A stretch of 64,000 nt of DNA from Fulvivirga ligni (lineage in GTDB: Bacteria; Bacteroidota; Bacteroidia; Cytophagales; Cyclobacteriaceae): positions 3,825,001 through 3,889,000 of the forward strand of contig NZ_CP089979.1 of the NCBI RefSeq assembly GCF_021389935.1, given 5' to 3'. Shown here in pieces: positions 7,918 to 14,988 of this stretch. The notes under the pieces are model-generated. The model was not told the origin of the DNA and did no database searches. It was given only the letters and a program-made list of their open reading frames with translations. A program made the translations under genes and the position numbers. Positions within the stretch are counted from its first letter, which is position 1. Each line of letters opens with the position of its first letter.

Positions 7918-9426
7918 ATGTATTTATTATTTCCAGGGCGTCATCATTTAATGACGAGTTTTCAGTTTCGTTATCTTCAGAATCTTATCCAAAGTGGGCT
8001 TCATCAGGCGCAGGATGTGGATGGTGAGGTCATAGACCAGCGTTATAAGATTGACGGGGTGATATTTGCAGTTACGTCGGCTAATCATAGTGGTACCAAG
8101 CGCAATCCTATCCCCTTTTATCTGCGCGCTATGATGATTCAGGAGTTTTGCAAAGAACTGGAGGTGCCCTGTTATGTTTATGGTATTGATGATGTGGGGC
8201 AGCTGCCTAACTTCGCGACTTACACCGTAAAACAAGTGAAGCATCAGAGTGACTTGCAACTGAACCTGACGCCTGAAAACACCTTTGTAATCTGTTCTAC
8301 GCCGGTTTTGCAGATGTATCAATCTTTGGGCTTTTCCATATTACCGGCAGAGTTGAAAGACGTGGCCAAGCAGGAATTTAGCACTGACTTGCCTTGGGAC
8401 ATAGTAGAGCAAATAGTGGCGGCAGATCAATGGCAGGATGATGCCAAGCTCATGGATAAGGTGCATCCGGCCACTCAGCATATCTGGCACACTTACCAGC
8501 TGGGGGAAAAGGTTAATAACATCCTCTCCGACCCCATTATAGGTGAAGATGGAGATATCACAGAGTCTAGAGATTATAACACCTATGTGAGGCAGATGGA
8601 TGAGATAGCGGAGATCAAGTTTAAGGATACCAGCCCTTATATTCTCCCAGGACGTATCGGTGATATTGGTTGTGCAGTGGGCTCCTGGATCAAGCAGGCC
8701 AGTGAAGACTCCCGTTTACGTGAGTCAGATTTTTATGGTATTGAGGTGGCTCGCCAGCTGTTTGATATTTGTAATCAGCGAAAGCACAATGGTGAGTTTA
8801 GTAACCCCAATGTATTCTTTGCCCAGAAAAATGCCGTTACCTCGCTGGTGTTTGAAAAAGAGGCCATGAATACCATTCACACTTCTTCATTAACGCATGA
8901 GATAGAATCATACGGAAGTAGAAAAGATCTGTTAACCTTTATAGCCAATAGATATGACGAGCTGGTTTCAGGTGGTGTCTGGATAAATAGAGATGTGATT
9001 GGCCCTGAAAACGGTGAGCAGGAAGTATACATGTGGCTGAATAAGGAAGATGGTAAAAATGATTGCTACGACCAGCAGTTTGATGACCATCAGCAGTTGG
9101 TGGCCTACCTGGATGGCCTTTCTACGTATTCCAGGTTCTTACGCTTCGCCCAGGATTTTAGAAAGACCGAGGATGATGCCATTGTGTATTCCTTAAAAGA
9201 ACTAGGTGACAAGTCTTTTGTTGTAATGAAATTAAAAGATGCGGCTGAATTTATGCTTACCAAGGATTATACTGACAACTGGTATAGCGAAATGCATGAG
9301 CGCTTTTGCTTCTGGAGTATTACTGACTGGGAAGAACAGTTGTTGAAAGCTGGTTTTCAGTTAGTGGAAAGTTCACACGCTTATACCAACCCATGGATTG
9401 CAGAGAATAGTTTGAAGGAAAAGTGA
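7918..9426 (+). CDS. Nucleotidyltransferase-like domain fused to SAM-dependent methyltransferase
   Basis: 502 residues without a signal peptide. The N-terminal ~190 residues open with FPGRHHLMTS and contain VTSANHSGTKRNPIPFYLRA, which closely resembles the TSANHSxTxxNPFxxxER stretch of archaeal-type NMN adenylyltransferases; the catalytic HxGH is degenerate (TSFQ), so this part may bind nucleotide without catalysis. The C-terminal ~270 residues hold a class I methyltransferase, with motif I GDIGCAVGSW at residue ~248 and an acidic FYGIEVA after strand 2. It lies 118 bp before nrtR in the same direction, which links it to NAD metabolism. The methyl acceptor is unknown. The methyltransferase call is firm; the N-terminal call is moderate. 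Confidence 0.7.
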   Translation: MYLLFPGRHHLMTSFQFRYLQNLIQSGLHQAQDVDGEVIDQRYKIDGVIFAVTSANHSGTKRNPIPFYLRAMMIQEFCKELEVPCYVYGIDDVGQLPNFATYTVKQVKHQSDLQLNLTPENTFVICSTPVLQMYQSLGFSILPAELKDVAKQEFSTDLPWDIVEQIVAADQWQDDAKLMDKVHPATQHIWHTYQLGEKVNNILSDPIIGEDGDITESRDYNTYVRQMDEIAEIKFKDTSPYILPGRIGDIGCAVGSWIKQASEDSRLRESDFYGIEVARQLFDICNQRKHNGEFSNPNVFFAQKNAVTSLVFEKEAMNTIHTSSLTHEIESYGSRKDLLTFIANRYDELVSGGVWINRDVIGPENGEQEVYMWLNKEDGKNDCYDQQFDDHQQLVAYLDGLSTYSRFLRFAQDFRKTEDDAIVYSLKELGDKSFVVMKLKDAAEFMLTKDYTDNWYSEMHERFCFWSITDWEEQLLKAGFQLVESSHAYTNPWIAENSLKEK

Positions 9427-9506
9427 AACTTTATAGTGAGGAGATGAAAGAATTGCCCTTCCCTCCTACGAATGCCTTGCTAATAGCACGTAAAGTGTGA
9501 TTTTAA

Positions 9507-9539
9507 TTTGTGTGACTCTTACATAAATTACTACCTTTA
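9507..9539 (+). promoter_or_regulatory. nrtR promoter with overlapping 21-bp operator
   Basis: The palindrome TTTGTGT-N7-ACATAAA occupies 9507-9527, matching the three sites before nadM. Its first TTTG (9507-9510) doubles as a -33 element, followed after 21 bp by TACCTTTA (9532-9539), one mismatch from TAnnTTTG. The predicted transcript start falls close to the nrtR ATG at 9545, so the mRNA may have almost no leader. Binding by NrtR would block the -33 element and give autoregulation. The binding protein is inferred. Confidence 0.7.
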
Positions 9540-9544
9540 CTGCT

Positions 9545-10231
9545 ATGGCACTTATTCAGGATATCAAAGTAGCGGTAGACGCAGTGGTTTTTGGTTACAC
9601 CTCAGCGGAAGGTCTTTCCATTTTATTGATCAAAAGAAACGATGAGACCTACCAGGGCTCTTGGGCTTTGCCGGGTGGTTTGGTTAAAAATGATGAGTCC
9701 CTTGAGGAAGCCGTAGCCCGAGAGTTAAACGAAGAAACTGGTGTATCTATTAATTATCTGGAGCAGCTCTACACCTTTGGTACGCCAGCCAGAGATCCGC
9801 GAAACCGAGTGGTGTCCGTGGCCTATTACGGACTAGTGCAACCCGATGTTTTCGAGCTAGATGCTAATACTGATGCCAGTGATGCGGCCTGGTTCAATGT
9901 AAAAGCCCTCCCCGATCTGGCTTTTGACCACGATCAGATAATACAGGTGGCCATCAAGAGGCTGCAAGGTAAAATCATTTATGAACCCATTGGTTTTGAA
10001 CTTCTTGATAAGAAATTTCCTTTCTCCGAGCTTGAAAAGCTTTATAAAACGGTCCTCGATCGTCCGCTAGACCGAAGAAACTTTAAGAAAAAGATTATGA
10101 AGTTTGGTTTTATTGAAGAAACCACTGAAAAGCAACAATTAGAAGGTGCTGGCCGTCCTGGCTATTTATACCAATTTGATCAGGAAAAATACTTCCAACT
10201 TAAAAAAGACGGTATTAATTTTGAAATTTAA
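9545..10231 (+). CDS. nrtR: NrtR-type Nudix transcriptional regulator of NAD metabolism
   Basis: 228 residues. The N-terminal Nudix domain has an intact box at residues 45-67 (G45, E51, R59-E60, E63-E64, G66: GX5EX7REUXEEXGU), so hydrolase activity is possible even though many NrtR proteins have lost it. After ~150 residues comes a winged-helix region with basic segments (DRPLDRRNFKKKIMKFGFIE) and a GAGRPGYLYQF wing, as in NrtR. Known NrtR proteins repress NAD salvage genes and release DNA when ADP-ribose binds. Here it precedes nadM and nadV, and 21-bp palindromes sit on its own promoter and on the nadM promoter, a strong contextual match. Confidence 0.85.
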   Translation: MALIQDIKVAVDAVVFGYTSAEGLSILLIKRNDETYQGSWALPGGLVKNDESLEEAVARELNEETGVSINYLEQLYTFGTPARDPRNRVVSVAYYGLVQPDVFELDANTDASDAAWFNVKALPDLAFDHDQIIQVAIKRLQGKIIYEPIGFELLDKKFPFSELEKLYKTVLDRPLDRRNFKKKIMKFGFIEETTEKQQLEGAGRPGYLYQFDQEKYFQLKKDGINFEI

Positions 10232-10270
10232 TTTATTGATAATCAATTGGTGGTGGTATAGTTAAAGCTA

Positions 10271-10343
10271 TTTGCGTAAATTTAACATAAATTATTTTGT
10301 GTAATTCAAACGCATATTTATATTTGTGTAACAATAACGCAAA
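10271..10343 (+). promoter_or_regulatory. nadM-nadV promoter with three tandem 21-bp operators
   Basis: Three palindromes of form TTTGYGT-N7-ACRYAWA lie at 10271-10291, 10296-10316 and 10323-10343, centred 25 and 27 bp apart. Between them is a canonical Bacteroidota promoter: -33 TTTG at 10296-10299, a 19-bp spacer, and -7 TATATTTG at 10319-10326, a perfect TAnnTTTG match. The second operator covers the -33 element and the third covers the end of the -7 element and the predicted start site, a layout expected for repression. The ATG follows at 10349. The regulator is inferred to be the adjacent NrtR. Confidence 0.8.
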
Positions 10344-10348
10344 TAATT

Positions 10349-11257
10349 ATGGCTACAGCAGTTATCATCGCCAGATTTCAGACCCCTTATTTACATGAAG
10401 GACATATTGAGCTGATCAATCATGTGAAAACCATTCACTCGAAGGTGGTCATAGTGCTGGGAGTAGCTCCCATTACTGGTAGTAGAAAGAATCCTTTTGA
10501 TTATTATGCTCGTGAGAAAATGATAAAGTCAGCCTACCCTGAGGTGGTGGTGCTGCCATTGTCTGATCATTCTAGTGATGTGAGTTGGTCTTCGCAGTTG
10601 GACGCACTGTTAAGAACCACCTTCCCTACTGAGTCATTCATTCTGTATGGCAGTAGAGATAGCTTTATTCCTTATTATCATGGCCACCTCACCACTCAGG
10701 AACTTCCTGAATATGGTGATTATAATGCCACTGAGCTAAGAAAGCTATATGCAGATCAGGTCAGTGATAGTCGGGATTTTAGAGCCGGTATTTTATATGC
10801 ATATCATCATCAATATCCAAAGGTTTATCCTACTGTAGACATAGCAGTGTTCAGAAATGACAGGTCAGAAATATTGTTGGCTAAAAAGGAAGCTACGGCC
10901 CAATGGCGACTGCCAGGCGGCTTTACTGATCCTACTGATAACAGCTATGAAGAGGCAGCCAATCGTGAGTTAAAAGAAGAATGTGGTGGCCTTGAAATTG
11001 GTTCATTAACCTATGAAACTTCTCAGAAGATCAATGACTGGCGCTATCGAAATGAAGTGGATCAGATCATCACCACCCTGTATAGCTGTGATTATATGGC
11101 AGGCACCCCTACTCCACAAGATGATATTCAGCATCTGCGCTGGTTTCAGGTAGATGAACTTATGCAAATGATTGAAAAACAAGACATTACCGAGGAACAC
11201 AGCGCTATGCTTCAGCTCCTCGCTCATAAATACACAAAAAGTTTAACCCTAAATTAA
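10349..11257 (+). CDS. nadM: Bifunctional NMN adenylyltransferase / Nudix hydrolase
   Basis: 302 residues. The N-terminal ~165 residues form a nucleotidyltransferase domain beginning TAVIIARFQTPYLHEGH, with the catalytic HxGH at H16-H19, followed by GVAPITGSRKNPFDYYAREKM. It should join NMN and ATP to make NAD. The C-terminal domain is Nudix: LPGGFTDPTDNSYEEAANRE then LKEECGG, keeping the metal-binding REL-x-EE glutamates but with a one-residue insertion and Asn where the first box Glu is expected; such variants often act as ADP-ribose pyrophosphatases. The same fusion is known in Synechocystis, Francisella and phage KVP40. It is 6 bp upstream of nadV, forming an operon under three operator sites. 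Confidence 0.9.
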   Translation: MATAVIIARFQTPYLHEGHIELINHVKTIHSKVVIVLGVAPITGSRKNPFDYYAREKMIKSAYPEVVVLPLSDHSSDVSWSSQLDALLRTTFPTESFILYGSRDSFIPYYHGHLTTQELPEYGDYNATELRKLYADQVSDSRDFRAGILYAYHHQYPKVYPTVDIAVFRNDRSEILLAKKEATAQWRLPGGFTDPTDNSYEEAANRELKEECGGLEIGSLTYETSQKINDWRYRNEVDQIITTLYSCDYMAGTPTPQDDIQHLRWFQVDELMQMIEKQDITEEHSAMLQLLAHKYTKSLTLN

Positions 11258-11263
11258 ACAGTT

Positions 11264-12700
11264 ATGAAAACGAATAATTTAATACTACTCGCTGATGCCT
11301 ACAAGTATTCTCACCATAAGCTGTACTACCCAGGCACTACCAAGATTTATAGTTACCTGGAGAGCAGAGGTGGCAAGTTTGATAGCACTGTTTTTTACGG
11401 GCTGCAATATTTCCTCAAAGAATATCTGGAAGGCTTTGCCTTTACCCAGGAAGATCTTGATGAGGCAGAACCCTTCTTACAGCAGGTGTTTGGAAGAGAT
11501 GATGTGTTCGATAAAAGTAAGTTTCAATACATTTTGGATAAATACCATGGCAAATTACCGGTGAAGATCAAGGCAGTACCGGAAGGAACTGTGGTGCCAG
11601 TGAAAAATGTGCTGATGACTATAGAAAACACTGATCCTAACTGTTTCTGGCTTACCAATTTTCTGGAGACTTTGCTCATGCAGGTTTGGTATCCTAGCAC
11701 GGTGGCTACCATTAGTAGAGAAGTAAAAAAGGTAGTAACTCATTACTTTGAAGAGACTGCTACTGATGGTGCTGAAGCAGGAATTGAGTTTGTACTCAAC
11801 GATTTTGGATTCAGAGGTGTAAGCAGTGTAGAGAGTGCCGGCCTGGGCGGAAGTGCTCACCTGGTAAACTTTCAGGGAAGTGATACCATTGCAGGTTCTG
11901 TGCTTGCCCGGAAGTATTATAACACCGATCAGGTATATGGTAAAAGCGTGCCGGCTACTGAGCATAGTATCTGTACTTTGCTCGGTGAGCAGGGTGAACT
12001 GGATATGTTTAAGCATGTGCTGAAGACCTTCCCTACTGGCATAGTTGCCTGTGTATCAGATAGCTATAATATCTTTAAAGCTTGTGAGCAATACTGGGGT
12101 GAAGACCTAAAAACTGAAGTGCTGAGCCGCGAAGGTGTGTTAGTAATTCGTCCTGATAGCGGTGATCCTGTGATGACACTGTTGAGAATATTTGAGATTC
12201 TCTTTGCTAAATTCGGATTTACCACCAATGATAAAGGCTATAAGGTACTCCCTCCACAAGTGAGAGTAATTCAGGGAGACGGTGTAAACTATGATGCCAT
12301 CAAACAGATGTATCAGGCCTTAAAGGACAACGGCATCAGTGCCGAAAATCTGGTACTGGGCATGGGAGGAGCGCTTTTACAGAAACTGGATAGAGATACA
12401 CAAAAATTTGCATTGAAATGTAGCTATGCGCAGGTTAACGGTCAAGACGTGGTGGTGCAGAAAAGCCCTACAGAAATGGATACCATCGGAAATATTACCG
12501 GCAGCTTCAAGAAAAGTAAAGGTGGCAGATTGAAGCTGGTGAAGCTGCAGGGAGAACCGACCACTGTTCTGGAAAGTGACTGCCCTGAGTTGGAAGATGT
12601 GATGATAACAGTATTTGAAAATGGTGAAATGGTGAATGAATGCACTTTCGAACAAGTACGAGAAAACGCAAAAGTACTATTTAAACAACCAGTATTATGA
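11264..12700 (+). CDS. nadV: Nicotinamide phosphoribosyltransferase
   Basis: 478 residues, the normal NAMPT length. It converts nicotinamide and PRPP to NMN, the first step of two-step nicotinamide salvage. Active-site residues are visible: the phosphorylated histidine in ATEHSIC (H234), the base-binding aspartate in NFQGSDT (D207), and the PRPP/phosphate residues of VIRPDSGDP (R296, D298). The N-terminus ILLADAYKYSHHKLYYPGTT is diagnostic. It follows nadM by 6 bp, so NMN is passed to the next enzyme of the same operon, and it overlaps the downstream HAD-like gene by ATGA. Expression is likely controlled by NrtR at the upstream promoter. Confidence 0.95.
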   Translation: MKTNNLILLADAYKYSHHKLYYPGTTKIYSYLESRGGKFDSTVFYGLQYFLKEYLEGFAFTQEDLDEAEPFLQQVFGRDDVFDKSKFQYILDKYHGKLPVKIKAVPEGTVVPVKNVLMTIENTDPNCFWLTNFLETLLMQVWYPSTVATISREVKKVVTHYFEETATDGAEAGIEFVLNDFGFRGVSSVESAGLGGSAHLVNFQGSDTIAGSVLARKYYNTDQVYGKSVPATEHSICTLLGEQGELDMFKHVLKTFPTGIVACVSDSYNIFKACEQYWGEDLKTEVLSREGVLVIRPDSGDPVMTLLRIFEILFAKFGFTTNDKGYKVLPPQVRVIQGDGVNYDAIKQMYQALKDNGISAENLVLGMGGALLQKLDRDTQKFALKCSYAQVNGQDVVVQKSPTEMDTIGNITGSFKKSKGGRLKLVKLQGEPTTVLESDCPELEDVMITVFENGEMVNECTFEQVRENAKVLFKQPVL

Positions 12701-13107
12701 TTACTAGAGCTATAGCGCGTGCTTTTGAACATGCAAAGCGTAAAAACTGGGATAAGACCTTTTGGGCCTTTGATATTCATGAGACCATTATAAAGCCGAA
12801 CTGGTCTACAGAAGAAATCCCAACTGAGTTTTACCCACAGGCTAAAGAAGCACTACAGCTGATCAGTAAGCGCAAGGATATCAGTAGGATACTGTATACC
12901 TGCTCGCATCCTCATGAGGTGCAGAAGTATTTAGACTTCTTTGAGGAAAATGGCATTCACTTCGATCATGTCAATGGCAACCCGGAGGTGCAAAGCAAAA
13001 AGTACGGGTACTATGAAGACAAGCCCTACTTCAACGTGCTATTTGAAGATAAGGCCGGCTTTGATCCTTATCATGATTGGAAGGAAGTGATTGATTTGGT
13101 TAAATGA
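12697..13107 (+). CDS. Small HAD-like phosphatase in the NAD salvage operon
   Basis: 136 residues, starting in the ATGA overlap with nadV, so translationally coupled. FWAFDIHETII is a HAD-type motif I (DxxxT with the second Asp replaced by His), ILYTCSHPHEV fits motif II (Thr/Ser after a strand), and VLFEDKAGFDP fits the acidic motif IV. The protein is very short, lacking a large cap. Its place at the end of nadM-nadV suggests a nucleotide or phosphate substrate in NAD turnover, such as NMN or a pyridine ribonucleotide, but this is inference. The His in motif I may mean altered catalysis. Confidence 0.65.
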   Translation: MITRAIARAFEHAKRKNWDKTFWAFDIHETIIKPNWSTEEIPTEFYPQAKEALQLISKRKDISRILYTCSHPHEVQKYLDFFEENGIHFDHVNGNPEVQSKKYGYYEDKPYFNVLFEDKAGFDPYHDWKEVIDLVK

Positions 13108-13177
13108 TGGAAAAATAGGTTGTCTTAGTTTAATTGGGATAGGGTGAATATGGTGGTGAGATACGCTTTAATATTAG

Positions 13178-14287
13178 CTAGGAGCTAAAATTTCTTATAG
13201 TATCCATCACCTCTTCCCCATCATCAGTAATAGACAACAGCAAATGCTGATACTTTCCTTCTTTCATCATAGATGCCAATAGAGGATACACAGGTCTGTC
13301 ATTGGTCCAATAATCTTCATTCAAAAAGATCATGGGGCTGGCATAGCCAAAGCTGAGGTAGTGGTTTTGGGTCGCCTCTTGAAATATTTCCTGGATGGTG
13401 CCTGCACTTCCTGGAGCGAATACTATTCCACCTTTAGCAATGGTGAGTAATCCATCTTCTCTTACGCTATTCGCAAAGTATTTGGCTATTTTGGAGGCAA
13501 ATGGCGTAGGTGGTTCATGTCCGTAAAGCCAGGTTGGGATACCCAGACTTTCATAGTCATTTTGAGGGTATTGTTCTATCAATTCAAAGGCCTTGTCTAA
13601 CCATAATTCATCTTTATAAGATGGCGCCTCGGAGAGTTTTTCTATGAACACTTTTACTAAGCTTTCATCTCTACCGGCTAGCCAGGCACCAGCATGTGTG
13701 GCCTCCATGGCACCAGGTCCACCTCCAGAAACCATCAAATAGCCCTCTTCTGTCAGTTGCTTACTGATTCGAACTATCTTCTCATAGCTTTCTGCATTTC
13801 TAGAGAGGTTGTGCCCTCCCATAATGGCCACCACCTTCTTCTCGTCCCACTTGCTGATAAATTCTTCAAGACTATCCGTTATGGAGTGATCATGCAGCCT
13901 CCTGGCTAAAGTTTCGTATATGCTATCGGCGATCTTCCCTGTGCTTAAGAAGTGATTATATACTTGATTGTCAAGTGATAATGAATAACTTTCAGGTTGG
14001 CCTAAGGTGTAATTATTAAGCAGCGAATGCCTATCATAAAGCTGACCAGGAAAGCAGTTATATGGCAACCCTGGTAAGGTGGGGATGATAATGTTATTAA
14101 TGCTCAACCTCTCAATTAGAGGCTCATGCATAATACAGCCTAAAAACACATTATCACTAAAAGTATAATCATAAATATTTTCAGGTAGACTAAGGTTTAT
14201 ATTTTGAAAAACGCATTTAGATATGTGATTCTTTCCTTCCAGTAGCTGTTCAAACTTCTCTTTAGAATCAATTTCGGTGTATGACAT
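13178..14287 (-). CDS. LOG-family (PpnN-like) nucleotide-binding protein
   Basis: 369 residues. Residues ~150-350 form a Rossmann LOG/lysine-decarboxylase-like domain: VVAIMGGHNLSRN, LMVSGGGPGAMEATHAGAWL, and the signature APGSAGTIQEIFQEA, corresponding to PGGxGTxxEhhx. Proteins of this fold cleave nucleoside monophosphates to base and ribose 5-phosphate. The first ~125 residues have an additional domain I do not recognise (FQNINLSLPENIYDYTFSDN), giving a length nearer to PpnN than to simple LOG proteins. It converges on the NAD salvage operon, leaving 70 bp between them. A role in nucleotide or cytokinin-like metabolism is expected; the substrate is unknown. Confidence 0.75.
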   Translation of the reverse strand: MSYTEIDSKEKFEQLLEGKNHISKCVFQNINLSLPENIYDYTFSDNVFLGCIMHEPLIERLSINNIIIPTLPGLPYNCFPGQLYDRHSLLNNYTLGQPESYSLSLDNQVYNHFLSTGKIADSIYETLARRLHDHSITDSLEEFISKWDEKKVVAIMGGHNLSRNAESYEKIVRISKQLTEEGYLMVSGGGPGAMEATHAGAWLAGRDESLVKVFIEKLSEAPSYKDELWLDKAFELIEQYPQNDYESLGIPTWLYGHEPPTPFASKIAKYFANSVREDGLLTIAKGGIVFAPGSAGTIQEIFQEATQNHYLSFGYASPMIFLNEDYWTNDRPVYPLLASMMKEGKYQHLLLSITDDGEEVMDTIRNFSS

Positions 14288-14416
14288 TTGCTTTTAATAA
14301 ATGAGACTTCAAATCTAAGAAAATTGGACCTTTAATTCTCTGACCTTTTTAACTTGATGTTTCTTGCTATATATTTAATCGCATTATATTAATATCATTT
14401 GTATGTTTGTTCCGTT

Positions 14417-14959
14417 ATGCGCCTATTTGCTTTGTTAGTAACATTTATGTTAGTGATCTTTTCATGTAAAGACCAAACTGATGATAAGAATTTTCAAGAA
14501 ATAGTTTTAAATGATAGTACAAAGGTTTCTCTGATATTAGGAGATAATAATAAGCTTGTTTGTACAGTAAATGATTCTATTAGCAGTGAATGGCCTTTAA
14601 GATACCCTGTTTATCAGTTCCAGTCTGGAACAATCAATGATGATGATGATATAGACATAGCAGTAGGTGTGTATAAAGCTACGAGGTATGATTCTATCAA
14701 AAGGAATCGTTTGTTTCTATTTCAGGTGAGAGATGGGGGTATTATTCCACTTTGGCTAGGTTCGTCGGTGGGACATCCTATTATTGATTTTAAAGTGGTT
14801 TATGATGATGAAGGTGAATGTTATATCAGAGTTTTAGCTGAAGAGAAGAGTGATAAATATTTGGTAGCGGATTATGAATGGTATGGCTTTGGACTGTCCC
14901 TTTCTCATTACCTACAAAGGGAAATAAGCTTTGAAATAGCTAAAAAATATCTGGACTAA
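14417..14959 (+). CDS. Hypothetical lipoprotein
   Basis: About 180 residues from ATG 14417, chosen because it directly begins a lipoprotein signal (MRLFALLVTFMLVIFSC, lipobox VIFSC); an ATG 18 bp upstream is possible. The mature part contains an acidic DDDDIDIAVGVYK stretch like an FG-GAP-type repeat, and FLFQVRDGGIIPLWLGS. I do not recognise a family. It is 30 bp upstream of the DUF3160 lipoprotein and is probably the first gene of an operon with that and the CapA-like gene. Confidence 0.6.
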   Translation: MRLFALLVTFMLVIFSCKDQTDDKNFQEIVLNDSTKVSLILGDNNKLVCTVNDSISSEWPLRYPVYQFQSGTINDDDDIDIAVGVYKATRYDSIKRNRLFLFQVRDGGIIPLWLGSSVGHPIIDFKVVYDDEGECYIRVLAEEKSDKYLVADYEWYGFGLSLSHYLQREISFEIAKKYLD

Positions 14960-14988
14960 ATGGTTTGAAAATAATTGATAAATTGGAA

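Noticed and set aside
13174-13188. TTAGCT-N3-AGCTAA inverted repeat at the end of the LOG gene as a terminator
   Set aside because: Arms of only 6 bp, low GC and no clear T-run; too weak to call.
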